The position numbers and the translations under genes are program-made. Below are positions 49,327 to 57,494 of a stretch of DNA of 64,000 bases, piece after piece (the stretch's first letter is position 1; every line of letters starts with the position of its first letter). The notes beneath the pieces were generated by a model. It was not told the DNA's origin. It made no database searches and was given only the letters and a program-made list of their open reading frames with translations. The stretch lies in NCBI RefSeq assembly GCF_009760915.1, contig NZ_VIDQ01000034.1, positions 1-64,000 on the forward strand, in the 5' to 3' direction. The DNA is from Azohydromonas aeria. GTDB taxonomy: Bacteria > Pseudomonadota > Gammaproteobacteria > Burkholderiales > Burkholderiaceae_C.

Positions 49327-50187
49327 TCACTGAATGCCCGTGAGCGTGTGCTGCACCGTGGTTCCCGCAGCGCGCCTGAAGCCCGAGGGCGAGACCCCCA
49401 TGTGCTCCCGGAAGAAGCGCGAGAAGTTGCCCGGTGAGGAGAAGCCCAGGTCCAGGGCCAGCGAGGTCAGCGGCTGGGGCTTCTTGCTTTGCAGCATCCG
49501 CCGCACGGCCTCCTCCACGCGCACCGCGCTCCAGAACACCTGCGGCGTGGTCTGCAGCTGATCCCGGAACAACGTGAAGAACTGCGTGCGCGACAAGCCC
49601 ACGCGTCCGGCGATTTCCTCGACCGACAGCGGCTCGTGCACGTGCTCTCGCATGTACGCGATGGCTGCGCGCAGCCGGTGGTCCAGCATGGCCGTGCGCT
49701 TCTGAAGCCCTTCGGGCGGCACAGGCGCGAGCGTGGCGTCGATGGCGCTCTGGATCAGCTGCTCCACCTCGCTGTCTATTTCGTCGCGCCGGCTCTCCTG
49801 CTGCGACAGGACCGCGTCGAGCACGCGCCAGCAGGCCTGGCGCAGCGGCGCACTGATCGGCACGCGCGGCGAGGGAAAGAAGAACGCGCGCCCGCTCTCC
49901 GCGCGCACCCGCTCCAGCCAGTCCTTCGAGATGTAGAGCACCAGGAAGATGGCCGGCCCTGAGCGGTCCAGCAGCCGGGCGTCGTGCGACTCGTACTCGT
50001 TGGTGCCCAGGGCCACGTCCTCGCTGTAGTGCACCACCGTGTCGCCCAGGTGCGCCTCCACCGGGGGGCCGCCCAGCCAGAATGCGAACTGCGACTCCGC
50101 ATGCGCGTGCGCCACCAGGTCGTCGCGCAACTCCAGCACCACGGCACGGCCGAAGCCGCCCTCGTGCAGCGCGTAAACGTCTGCCAT
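49327..50187 (-). CDS. AraC-family regulator
   Basis: A 286-residue protein with an N-terminal cupin-like sensor region (VAHAHAESQFAFWLGG) and a C-terminal double helix-turn-helix (IAYMREHVHEPLSVEEIAGRV, FFTLFRDQLQTTPQVFW, LALDLGFSSPGNFSRFFREHMGVSP). It is divergent from the FAH-family gene with a 217-base intergenic region, so it is the likely regulator of the 50405-53580 operon. ATG 50187 follows GGAGACAGGACA. Confidence 0.88.
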   Translation of the reverse strand: MADVYALHEGGFGRAVVLELRDDLVAHAHAESQFAFWLGGPPVEAHLGDTVVHYSEDVALGTNEYESHDARLLDRSGPAIFLVLYISKDWLERVRAESGRAFFFPSPRVPISAPLRQACWRVLDAVLSQQESRRDEIDSEVEQLIQSAIDATLAPVPPEGLQKRTAMLDHRLRAAIAYMREHVHEPLSVEEIAGRVGLSRTQFFTLFRDQLQTTPQVFWSAVRVEEAVRRMLQSKKPQPLTSLALDLGFSSPGNFSRFFREHMGVSPSGFRRAAGTTVQHTLTGIQ

Positions 50188-50404
50188 TTGTCCTGTCTCC
50201 TTGGGGCGCGACTATCGGCGTGATGACTTCGGTCAAGAAGGGCCTGAAGCCGGCTTTCAGGGAAAGCACGGAGCAACACGCCGTACTCTGCGATAAATCA
50301 GCGAACGGCGCGATAAGCGCCGACGGGCGCCGATTCCTACAGTTTGGTCACCGGAGCACGAGCTCTGTTCCCTCACCCCTCCCAGTGACCAAAGGAGACT
50401 TCCC

Positions 50405-51274
50405 ATGCGCCTTGCCACCTACTTCGCCGCCGGACAACGCCATGTCGGCATCGTGTCCGCCGACGGCCAGACCGTGACCCCGCTGGCGCTGCCGCGTGCG
50501 CAGGCCGAGCTCGGCGTCCTGACACTGATCGAGGCGCTGTCCCAGGGGCAGTCGCTGCCCGAGGCGGCCGGCGCGGCCGTCCCGTTGTCGTCGGTGCAGC
50601 TCGATGCGCCCATCCCGCACCCGCGCCGCAACGTCTTCTGCGTGGGGCGGAACTACCACGCGCATGCCAGGGAACTGCAGGCCTCGGTGTTCAAGGACAA
50701 CGACGCCAACCCCGAAGCCTGGCCCATCGTCTTCACCAAGGTGCCCGAGTGCGTGGTCGGCCCCTTCGACGAGGTGCGTGTGCCCACCGAGGTCTCGACC
50801 GAGATCGACTACGAGGCCGAGCTCTGCGTGGTGATCGGCAAGGGCGGTCGCAACATCTCGCGTGCCGAGGCGCTGTCGCATGTCTTCGGCTACACGGTGG
50901 TCAACGACGTGACGGCGCGCGACGTGCAGATGCGCCACCAGCAGTGGGACCTGGGCAAGTCCTTCGACACCTTCTGCCCCATGGGCCCGTGGATCGTCAC
51001 CGCCGACGAGCTCGACGGCACGCGCACCCGTGTGCGTTGCTGGGTCAACGAGGAGCTTCGCCAGGACGGCCCCACCGAGAACATGATCTTCGACATCCCC
51101 ACGCTCATCGAGACCTGCTCGCGCGGCATCACGTTGTTCCCGGGCGATCTCATCGCCACCGGCACCCCGGCCGGCGTGGGCATGGGCATGAAGCCCCCGC
51201 GCTACCTGAAGGCGGGTGACGTGGTGCGTGTCGAGATCGACGGCCTGGGCCGCATCGAGAACCGCTTCGTTTGA
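50405..51274 (+). CDS. Fumarylacetoacetate hydrolase-family protein
   Basis: The 289-residue FAH-fold enzyme has NVFCVGRNYHAHARELQ, metal ligands in STEIDYEAELCVVIGKGGRN and GYTVVNDVTARD, and FPGDLIATGTPAGVGMGMKPPRYL. Members hydrolyse or decarboxylate ring-cleavage products (for example HpcE-like hydrolases, oxaloacetate or acylpyruvate hydrolases). First gene of the operon with a strong AAGGAG. The neighbouring hydrolases point to breakdown of a ring-cleavage product or amide, identity unknown. Confidence 0.88.
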   Translation: MRLATYFAAGQRHVGIVSADGQTVTPLALPRAQAELGVLTLIEALSQGQSLPEAAGAAVPLSSVQLDAPIPHPRRNVFCVGRNYHAHARELQASVFKDNDANPEAWPIVFTKVPECVVGPFDEVRVPTEVSTEIDYEAELCVVIGKGGRNISRAEALSHVFGYTVVNDVTARDVQMRHQQWDLGKSFDTFCPMGPWIVTADELDGTRTRVRCWVNEELRQDGPTENMIFDIPTLIETCSRGITLFPGDLIATGTPAGVGMGMKPPRYLKAGDVVRVEIDGLGRIENRFV

Positions 51275-51405
51275 AGCGCCGCGGCCCAGGGCGCCGCTGA
51301 TCCCGACCCCGGCCCTGGAGGGCCGACTGCGCAGACCGGACGCCGCTGAGCGCCCGTGGGCCGGGCTGCGCCTTTGACAACGCATTGATTCACAGGACAC
51401 AAGGC

Positions 51406-52200
51406 ATGAGCACGAAGCTGATCAACGGACTGGCCGTCGAGGTCGAAGGCGACGGCCCCGCCGTGGTGTGCGTCCACGGCCTGGGCGGCAGCAGCAACAC
51501 CTGGACGCCGGTCCTGAGCGCGCTGCAGGGCCACCGCGTGGTGCGCATCGACCTGCCCGGCAGCGGCCGCTCGGCCGAAGCGGCCAGCGGCGGCGCCGGC
51601 TCGCTGGGCATCGCACAGATGGTCGAGGCCGTCGTGGGCGTGTGCCGTGAGCTGGGTGTGACGCAGGCCGTCTTCCTCGGCCACTCGATGGGCACCATCG
51701 TCTGCCAGCACCTGGCGCAGCAGCAGCCTGGCCTGGTGAGCCGCCTGGCACTGTTTGGGCCGCTGGCCTGCCCGCCCGAAGCGGCGCGGCCCAACATCCG
51801 CGCCCGTGCCGGGAAGGCGGCCTCGGGCGGCGCGTCGGCGATGCAGGAGATCGCCGACGCCATCGTCCAGGGTGCGACTTCCAAGGACACCAAGGCCAAC
51901 CAGCCCGTGACGCTGGCGCTGGTGCGCGAGAGCCTGATGCGCCAGTCTCCCGAGGGCTATGCGCGCAGCTGCGAGGCGCTGGCCGAGGCGCAGTCCGCCG
52001 CGCTGGAAGACATCGCCGTGCCGGTGCTGCTGGTCACGGGCGACGAGGACGGCGTAGCCCCGCCGGCGGCGGTGGAGGTCATGGGCCAGCGGCTGCCCAA
52101 GGCCAAGGTCGTCGTGCTGCCGGGCTGCGGCCACTGGACGACCATGGAGCGCGCAACTGACTGCTCGCAACTGCTGCAGGCGTTCCTGAGCCACGCCTGA
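51406..52200 (+). CDS. Alpha/beta-fold hydrolase (MhpC/PcaD type)
   Basis: The 264-residue hydrolase has oxyanion motif HGLGGSSNTW, nucleophile elbow GHSMGTIV, acid in VTGDEDGVAPP and catalytic His in GCGHWTTME, so the triad is intact. It is similar in layout to 3-oxoadipate enol-lactonase and meta-cleavage hydrolases. ATG 51406 (MSTKLING) follows an AAGG; an upstream in-frame ATA/ATT start at 51385 is not favoured. It lies 131 bases after the FAH gene. Confidence 0.86.
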   Translation: MSTKLINGLAVEVEGDGPAVVCVHGLGGSSNTWTPVLSALQGHRVVRIDLPGSGRSAEAASGGAGSLGIAQMVEAVVGVCRELGVTQAVFLGHSMGTIVCQHLAQQQPGLVSRLALFGPLACPPEAARPNIRARAGKAASGGASAMQEIADAIVQGATSKDTKANQPVTLALVRESLMRQSPEGYARSCEALAEAQSAALEDIAVPVLLVTGDEDGVAPPAAVEVMGQRLPKAKVVVLPGCGHWTTMERATDCSQLLQAFLSHA

Positions 52201-52323
52201 GCCGGCAGGCTCTCCTTCCTTCATTGCACACCCCAGAGAACCGGCCCATGCAGGGCCCGGATGGCCCCTGCACGCCCGTACGCGAACAGGACGCCATCCC
52301 CATCGACTGACGGAGACAACATC

Positions 52324-53580
52324 ATGAGCGACATCCTCTTCACCAACGCCCGCGTCTTCGACGCCAGCGGCGCGCAGCCCTTCGACGGCGAGGTGCTGGT
52401 CCAGGGCAACCGCATCACGCAGGTTCGTCGCGGCAGGGGCGAGGCCGTGTGCAGCGCCGGCACCCAGGTCATCGACGCCGCGGGTGCGTTCCTGATGCCG
52501 GGCATGACGGAGGCGCACACGCACTTCGCCTGGAACGACCAGCCGACGCTGGCCTCCATCCAGATGATGCCGCCGGAGGAGCATGCGCTGTGGTGCATCC
52601 GCGTGGCCAAGCGCTACCTCGACATGGGCTGGACCTCCTGCGTCGGCGCCGCCACGGCCAAGCCCCGCCTGGACGTGGTGACCCGCAACGCCATCGGCAA
52701 CGGCGAGTTCCCGGGACCGCGCTACATCGCGGGCAGCCAGGAGATCGCGCACCTGGGCGGCCTGGGTGACATGTCGCTGCCGCACCTGCCGTTCGAGGAG
52801 CTGAGCTTCGCGCACGTGGTCAGCGGGCCGGAGGAGATGCGCAAGGCCGTGCGCATGTTCGCCAAGTACGGCGTGGACCAGATCAAGCTCAACCTCTCGG
52901 GCGAGTTCATCACCGGGCTGCCGGCCGAGCTCACGCCCTTCTCCGATGAAGAGGTCGCCATGGCCACCGCCGAGGCGCGGCGCCTGGGCAAACGGGTGGC
53001 CGCGCATGCGCGCTCGGCCGAGTCCGTCAAGCAGTGCGTGCGCCATGGCATCGAGGTGATCTACCACGCCAGCTTCGCCGACGAGGAGGCGCTGGACATG
53101 CTCGAAGCCAACAAGGACAAGCACTTCGTCGCCCCCGGCCTGGCCTGGCTGGTCAACACCTGCTTCCACGCCAAGGACTACGGCATCACCACCGAGGCGG
53201 CGGCGCAGATGGGCTACATGCGCGAGCTCGAAGCCGCCACCGAGACGATGCACGAGATGCACAAGCGCGGCATCCGCATCCTGCCCGGCGGCGACTATGG
53301 CTTTGCCTGGGTGCCCCACGGCACCAATGCCAACGACCTGCAGTACCTGGTGAAGTACGCGGGCATGACGCCGATGGAGTCGCTGCTGGCGGCCACGGCG
53401 CGTGGCGGCGAGATCATGATGCGCCCCAACGAGCTGGGCCAGATTCGCGAGGGCTACCTGGCCGACCTGCTGCTGGTGGACGGTGACCCGCTGCAGGACC
53501 TGAGCGTGCTGCTGGATGCCCAGCGGCTGCTGGCCATCATGAAGGACGGTGTGTTCCACAAGGCGCCGCACGTGGTCTGA
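52324..53580 (+). CDS. Metal-dependent amidohydrolase (imidazolonepropionase-like)
   Basis: The 418-residue amidohydrolase has the first HxH ligands in GMTEAHTHFAW, a Lys in QIKLNLSGEF, later His in VAAHARSAE and IYHASFAD, and Asp in LPGGDYGFAW. The composite N- and C-terminal beta-sandwich typical of the superfamily is complete (FLMPGM, GYLADLLLVDGDPL). No signal peptide. Third gene of the AraC-linked operon; it likely opens a ring or amide in the same pathway. Confidence 0.87.
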   Translation: MSDILFTNARVFDASGAQPFDGEVLVQGNRITQVRRGRGEAVCSAGTQVIDAAGAFLMPGMTEAHTHFAWNDQPTLASIQMMPPEEHALWCIRVAKRYLDMGWTSCVGAATAKPRLDVVTRNAIGNGEFPGPRYIAGSQEIAHLGGLGDMSLPHLPFEELSFAHVVSGPEEMRKAVRMFAKYGVDQIKLNLSGEFITGLPAELTPFSDEEVAMATAEARRLGKRVAAHARSAESVKQCVRHGIEVIYHASFADEEALDMLEANKDKHFVAPGLAWLVNTCFHAKDYGITTEAAAQMGYMRELEAATETMHEMHKRGIRILPGGDYGFAWVPHGTNANDLQYLVKYAGMTPMESLLAATARGGEIMMRPNELGQIREGYLADLLLVDGDPLQDLSVLLDAQRLLAIMKDGVFHKAPHVV

Positions 53581-54304
53581 GACTGCACGCCGCCGGACGC
53601 GCCGACGCCCGCAGCTGGCGTCAGCGAAGCGGCACCCGACTCCCCAGCACGACCGCGGCGTGGCTGACTTCGGGCGGCCTTTCCTGCACAGGCAGGGCAG
53701 CCGCTGGTGAACGAGCCGGTCGCCGAGGCGGTCGGATCGCGGTGGTGTTTCTTCACGCAGCAAGGGAAGACAAATGCAGACCCAACCGGTTGAGTCCAGA
53801 AGAGTCGTCACGGTAGTGCGCGCCCCTGTAGGCACGCAGGCACATTGTTCGTTGTCCGTGCCTGGCCAGTGGCTGCCTCAAAGCCATGGCGAAGCCGACA
53901 CCAAAGCGAGCCCATCCACGTCCGAGACGGTGTATGGGGTGCCGGCATCAGCCGTGCAGAAGTGCTGTGGCCGCGGATGCAGGCATTGCCGCATCTACCG
54001 CCACCGCGTTCGGCCTTGAAGACCTGAAGATGGCTTCCTCGTCAGGCCGCGCCAGCTGGCGCAATGGCGCCGCGTTGTTGGCCTCGTGCTGCTTGGATTG
54101 GCCGTCATCAACCTTCTGCATGAAGACCATCGACGGCTGAAGCCGCTGTCCCTGAGCCTTCCATCTGGCCGGTCCCTATGGGCGGGCCGGGCTGCCGGTC
54201 AAGGCCTGCCTGGGTCGCACCCGGCAGAATTGACGCTCATGACACAACGGATGGGTACCGCACCGTTCCAATCGCCCGGTACAACGCCCCACGCCGGGTT
54301 GCCC
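53581..54304. other. 724-base low-confidence region before the rsbQ-like gene
   Basis: This region contains the uncertain small Cys-rich frame at 53774-54019. A later open stretch (54020-54150) encodes a hydrophobic QWRRVVGLVLLGLAVINLL but lacks a start. No promoter or terminator was identified with confidence. Confidence 0.3.
53774..54019 (+). CDS. Possible small Cys-rich protein
   Basis: An 81-residue frame starts at an ATG with an AAGGGAAG ribosome-like site six bases upstream and ends in VQKCCGRGCRHCRIYR. The CC-GC-C spacing resembles small zinc or iron-sulfur motifs in bacterial miniproteins, but the rest has no recognisable fold. It may be a real gene or chance. Confidence 0.28.
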   Translation: MQTQPVESRRVVTVVRAPVGTQAHCSLSVPGQWLPQSHGEADTKASPSTSETVYGVPASAVQKCCGRGCRHCRIYRHRVRP

Positions 54305-55126
54305 ATGTCCATCCTTAGCCAGCACAACGTCAAAGTCATCGGCAACCAGGCCGCTTCCATCGTCTTCATGCACGGCTACGGCTGCGACCAGCAGGTCTGG
54401 CGTCACGTGGCGCCTGCCTTCGCACGGGACCATCGCATCGTGCTGTTCGACCTCCTGGGCTCGGCCGCATCCGACGGCGGCGCCTTCGACCGGCACAAGT
54501 ACGCCAGCCTGGAGGGCTACGCGCGCGATCTCATCGACGTGTGCCGCGCAGCCGGCCTGGAGCGACCCGTGCTGGTGGGCCACTCCATCAGCGCCATGAT
54601 CGCCATTGTCGCCGCGCGCATGGAACCGGACCTGTTCAGCCGCCTGGTACTGCTGGCCCCCAATCCCTGCTATCTCAAGGACGGCGACTACGATGGCGGG
54701 TTCACCCGCGAGGACATCGAGCAGCTGCTCGACACGCTCGACAGCAACTTCTTCTCGTGGGCGCGGATGATGGCGCCGGTGATCATGAATGCGCCCGAGC
54801 GCCCGGAGCTGGCCGAGGAACTGGCCAACCGGTTCTGCGCCATGGACCCGCGCGTGGCCCGCCACTTCGCCCGCGTCACCTTCCAGTCGGACTGCCGCCA
54901 CGAGCTGCCGCACGTGCGCCCGCCCTGCCTGGTGCTGCAGTGCTCGGACGACGCCCTGGCGCCGCTGCACGTGGGCGAGTACCTGCGCGGGCGACTGCCG
55001 CGTGCCGAGCTGGCGGTCATGCAGGCCACCGGCCATTGCCCGCACCTGAGCTCCCCGCAGGAAACCATCGAGCTGATCCGCCACTACCTCGCCTCGCCCG
55101 TGCACCAGCTGGAGCCAGCCCTTTGA
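54305..55126 (+). CDS. rsbQ: RsbQ/KAI2-like alpha/beta-hydrolase
   Basis: A 273-residue protein close in length to Bacillus RsbQ (269). Motifs are FMHGYGCDQQVWRHVAPAF, LFDLLGSAASD, the nucleophile Ser94 in VGHSISAMIA, an acid in CSDDALAPL and His in ATGHCPHLS. It is of the RsbQ/DAD2/KAI2 lineage that binds and slowly hydrolyses small ligands to signal. Its stop overlaps the TTG start of the PAS-GGDEF-EAL gene by two bases, implying a dedicated receptor partner. ATG 54305 fixes the conserved MSILSQHNVKVIG start. Confidence 0.88.
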   Translation: MSILSQHNVKVIGNQAASIVFMHGYGCDQQVWRHVAPAFARDHRIVLFDLLGSAASDGGAFDRHKYASLEGYARDLIDVCRAAGLERPVLVGHSISAMIAIVAARMEPDLFSRLVLLAPNPCYLKDGDYDGGFTREDIEQLLDTLDSNFFSWARMMAPVIMNAPERPELAEELANRFCAMDPRVARHFARVTFQSDCRHELPHVRPPCLVLQCSDDALAPLHVGEYLRGRLPRAELAVMQATGHCPHLSSPQETIELIRHYLASPVHQLEPAL

Positions 55127-57240
55127 ACCAGGACGAATTGCACGAGCACGTGCCCTGCGGCCATCTGCTCGTGCGGCACGATGGCCTGATCCTGCGCGCC
55201 AACCGGCTCTTCTCGAACTGGTGCGGCCGCAGCGTTGGCGACATCGAGGGCACGCTGCGGCTGCGCGAGGTGCTGACGGCGGCCAGCCGCATCTACCACG
55301 ACACCTCCTACGTGCCGCTGCTGGCGCTGCAGGGCTTTGCCCACGAGATCTCGCTCGACCTGGCCGTGCCGGAGGCACCGCCGCTGCCCGTGCTGCTCAA
55401 CGCCCAGGTGCAGCCGGCCCAGGACGGCATGGAGCCCGTCACCAGCATCACGGTCTTCAATGCCAGTGCCACGCGACGCCACGAGCGCGCGCTGCTGACT
55501 GCGCGGCGCGAGGCAGAGGCCTTCTCCGACGAACTGGCTGACCGCAACGCCGAGCTGCAGGCGCAACAGGAGCGGCTGCGCATCACGCTGGACGCCATGG
55601 CCGACGCCATGGTCTCCGTGGACGCCAGCGGGCACATCGACCTGCTCAACCCGGCTGCCGCGGCACTGCTCGGGCTCGACGTGGCGCAGGCCGTGGGCCG
55701 ACCCTTTGCCGAGGTCGTCAAGCTGCTGTGGGCCGATGACCGGCAGCCCTGCCCCTGTCCGGTCGCGATGTGCCTGGCGCAGCAAGCACCGCAGCAGGAG
55801 CCGCGCAAGCGCATGCTGCGCATGGACGACGGGTCGTTCTGCCCGATCAGCGACAGCGTGACGCCCATCCGCAACGCGCAGGGCAAGTGCACCGGCGCTG
55901 TGTGGGTGGGCCGCGACCTGCGCGAGCAGCAGCGCCTGGCCGAGCGCGCCGCCTATGCGCTCAAGCACGACATGCTCACCGGGCTGGTCAACCGCCAGGA
56001 GTTCGAGCAAGCGCTGGCTCGCCGCGCCGCGGCGGCACAGCCGTCCGGCCAGATGCTGTGCTACATCGACCTCGACCAGTTCAAAGTCATCAACGACACC
56101 CTGGGGCACGCCGCGGGCGACGTGCTGCTGCGCGAGATCGCGCAGCTTCTGCGCGGCGGCGTGCGCCGCGACGACCTGCTCGCGCGGCTGGGCGGCGACG
56201 AGTTCGGCGTGCTCTTCGGCGACTGCACGGTGGACGAGGCACTGCGGCGTGCGCAGGCGCTGCGCCAGCGCATCGAGTCCCACTGCTTTCATTGGGAGGA
56301 CAGTCCCCATGCCGTGAGCGCGAGCGTGGGCCTGGCGCAGCTGCCCGATCCCGGCGAGCAACCGTACCTGGCGCTGATTCACGCCGACATCGCCTGCCAT
56401 GCCGCCAAGGAGGCCGGGCGCAACCGGGTGCAGTTCTTCGCACCGGCCGACACGCTGGTGCAGGCACGCCGCGGCGAGATGCACTGGGTCTCGAAGCTGC
56501 AGCGGGCACTGGCGCAGGACCGCTTCGAGCTCTTCTTCCAACCCATCATCGGCACCACGGCGGACCCCGTCAGCCTGCCCTATGGGGAGATCCTGCTGCG
56601 CCTGCGCGGCGACGATGGCCAGCTCGTGTCGCCGGCGCTGTTCATTCCCGCGGCCGAGCGCTACCAGCTCATGGGCGCGCTGGATCGCCTCGTGCTGCGC
56701 AAGACCATCGCCTGGATGCAGCGCACACCCCTCGTGCGCTGCGCCATCAACGTCTCGGGCCAATCCCTGGGCGATGGTGCATTCCTCGACGACGTGGTGG
56801 CCGAGATCCAGCGCAGCGGCGTGGACCCGAGGCGGCTGTGCTTCGAGCTCACCGAGACCGCTGCCGTCGGCAACCTGGAAGCGGCCCAGGCCTTCATCTC
56901 GCGGCTGCGATCGCTGGGCGCGCGCTTCGCGCTGGACGACTTCGGCGCGGGGCTGTCGTCGTTCAGCTACCTGCGCACGCTGCAGGCCGACCTGCTCAAG
57001 ATCGACGGCAGCTTCGTCAGGAACCTGGACCAGGATGCCCAGCACCGAGCCATCGTGGAGTCCATCCACCGCGTGGCTTCCGCCTTCGACATGCGCACCG
57101 TGGCGGAATGGGTCGAGAACGAAGCGGTCCTGGACGAGCTGCGTGCCATCGGCATCGACTACGCGCAGGGCTGGCACACGGGCCGACCGGTGGCGGCCGA
57201 GATCTGGAGTGCTTCACAGCGGGTTTCGGTGTCGGCTTGA
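55123..57240 (+). CDS. PAS-PAS-GGDEF-EAL c-di-GMP enzyme, RsbP-type sensor
   Basis: The 705-residue soluble protein has an RsbP-like PAS (residues 5-120, RIYHDTSYVPLLALQGFAHE) and a helical linker. A second PAS follows (about 155-265), then GGDEF at about 356 (RLGGDEFGVLF) with an RxxD inhibitory site five residues before it, and an EAL domain from about 465. The EAL motif reads GEILLR instead of EALLR, but the later catalytic segments (FELTET, DDFGAG, SFVRNL) remain. The TTG start at 55123 overlaps the rsbQ stop; no upstream ATG is in frame near it. Confidence 0.88.
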   Translation: MNQDELHEHVPCGHLLVRHDGLILRANRLFSNWCGRSVGDIEGTLRLREVLTAASRIYHDTSYVPLLALQGFAHEISLDLAVPEAPPLPVLLNAQVQPAQDGMEPVTSITVFNASATRRHERALLTARREAEAFSDELADRNAELQAQQERLRITLDAMADAMVSVDASGHIDLLNPAAAALLGLDVAQAVGRPFAEVVKLLWADDRQPCPCPVAMCLAQQAPQQEPRKRMLRMDDGSFCPISDSVTPIRNAQGKCTGAVWVGRDLREQQRLAERAAYALKHDMLTGLVNRQEFEQALARRAAAAQPSGQMLCYIDLDQFKVINDTLGHAAGDVLLREIAQLLRGGVRRDDLLARLGGDEFGVLFGDCTVDEALRRAQALRQRIESHCFHWEDSPHAVSASVGLAQLPDPGEQPYLALIHADIACHAAKEAGRNRVQFFAPADTLVQARRGEMHWVSKLQRALAQDRFELFFQPIIGTTADPVSLPYGEILLRLRGDDGQLVSPALFIPAAERYQLMGALDRLVLRKTIAWMQRTPLVRCAINVSGQSLGDGAFLDDVVAEIQRSGVDPRRLCFELTETAAVGNLEAAQAFISRLRSLGARFALDDFGAGLSSFSYLRTLQADLLKIDGSFVRNLDQDAQHRAIVESIHRVASAFDMRTVAEWVENEAVLDELRAIGIDYAQGWHTGRPVAAEIWSASQRVSVSA

Positions 57241-57270
57241 CCATCAGCCAAGCCGGTTGCGCGGTCGCAG

Positions 57271-57480
57271 ATGCTGCCGCGGCTGTCCGACGCCTTCGAG
57301 CAGCCTGAAGCCTCGACCAACTGCCGCGACGCGGGCGTGCGGGCCTACGTCATCGACACCGGCAATGCCGTGTCCAGGGGCATCACGGTGGCGGTGGCCA
57401 CGGGCAACAGCAACGCCGACGCCTGCAACCACTCGCCGCGGCCCGTGGCGCCGGGCTGCAGCCGGCGCGCGCGGTCTTGG
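57271..57480 (+). pseudogene. Subtilisin-like (S8) peptidase remnant with internal deletion
   Basis: A 70-codon open stretch reads VRAYVIDTG (the catalytic-Asp motif of proteinase-K-like subtilases), then almost at once AVSRGITVAVATGNSNADACNHSP (the oxyanion Asn segment). The intervening region, including the catalytic His, and the later Ser domain are missing. It follows the GGDEF-EAL gene directly with no ribosome site and cannot encode an active protease. Confidence 0.75.
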
Positions 57481-57494
57481 CAGGGGCGGTCCGC

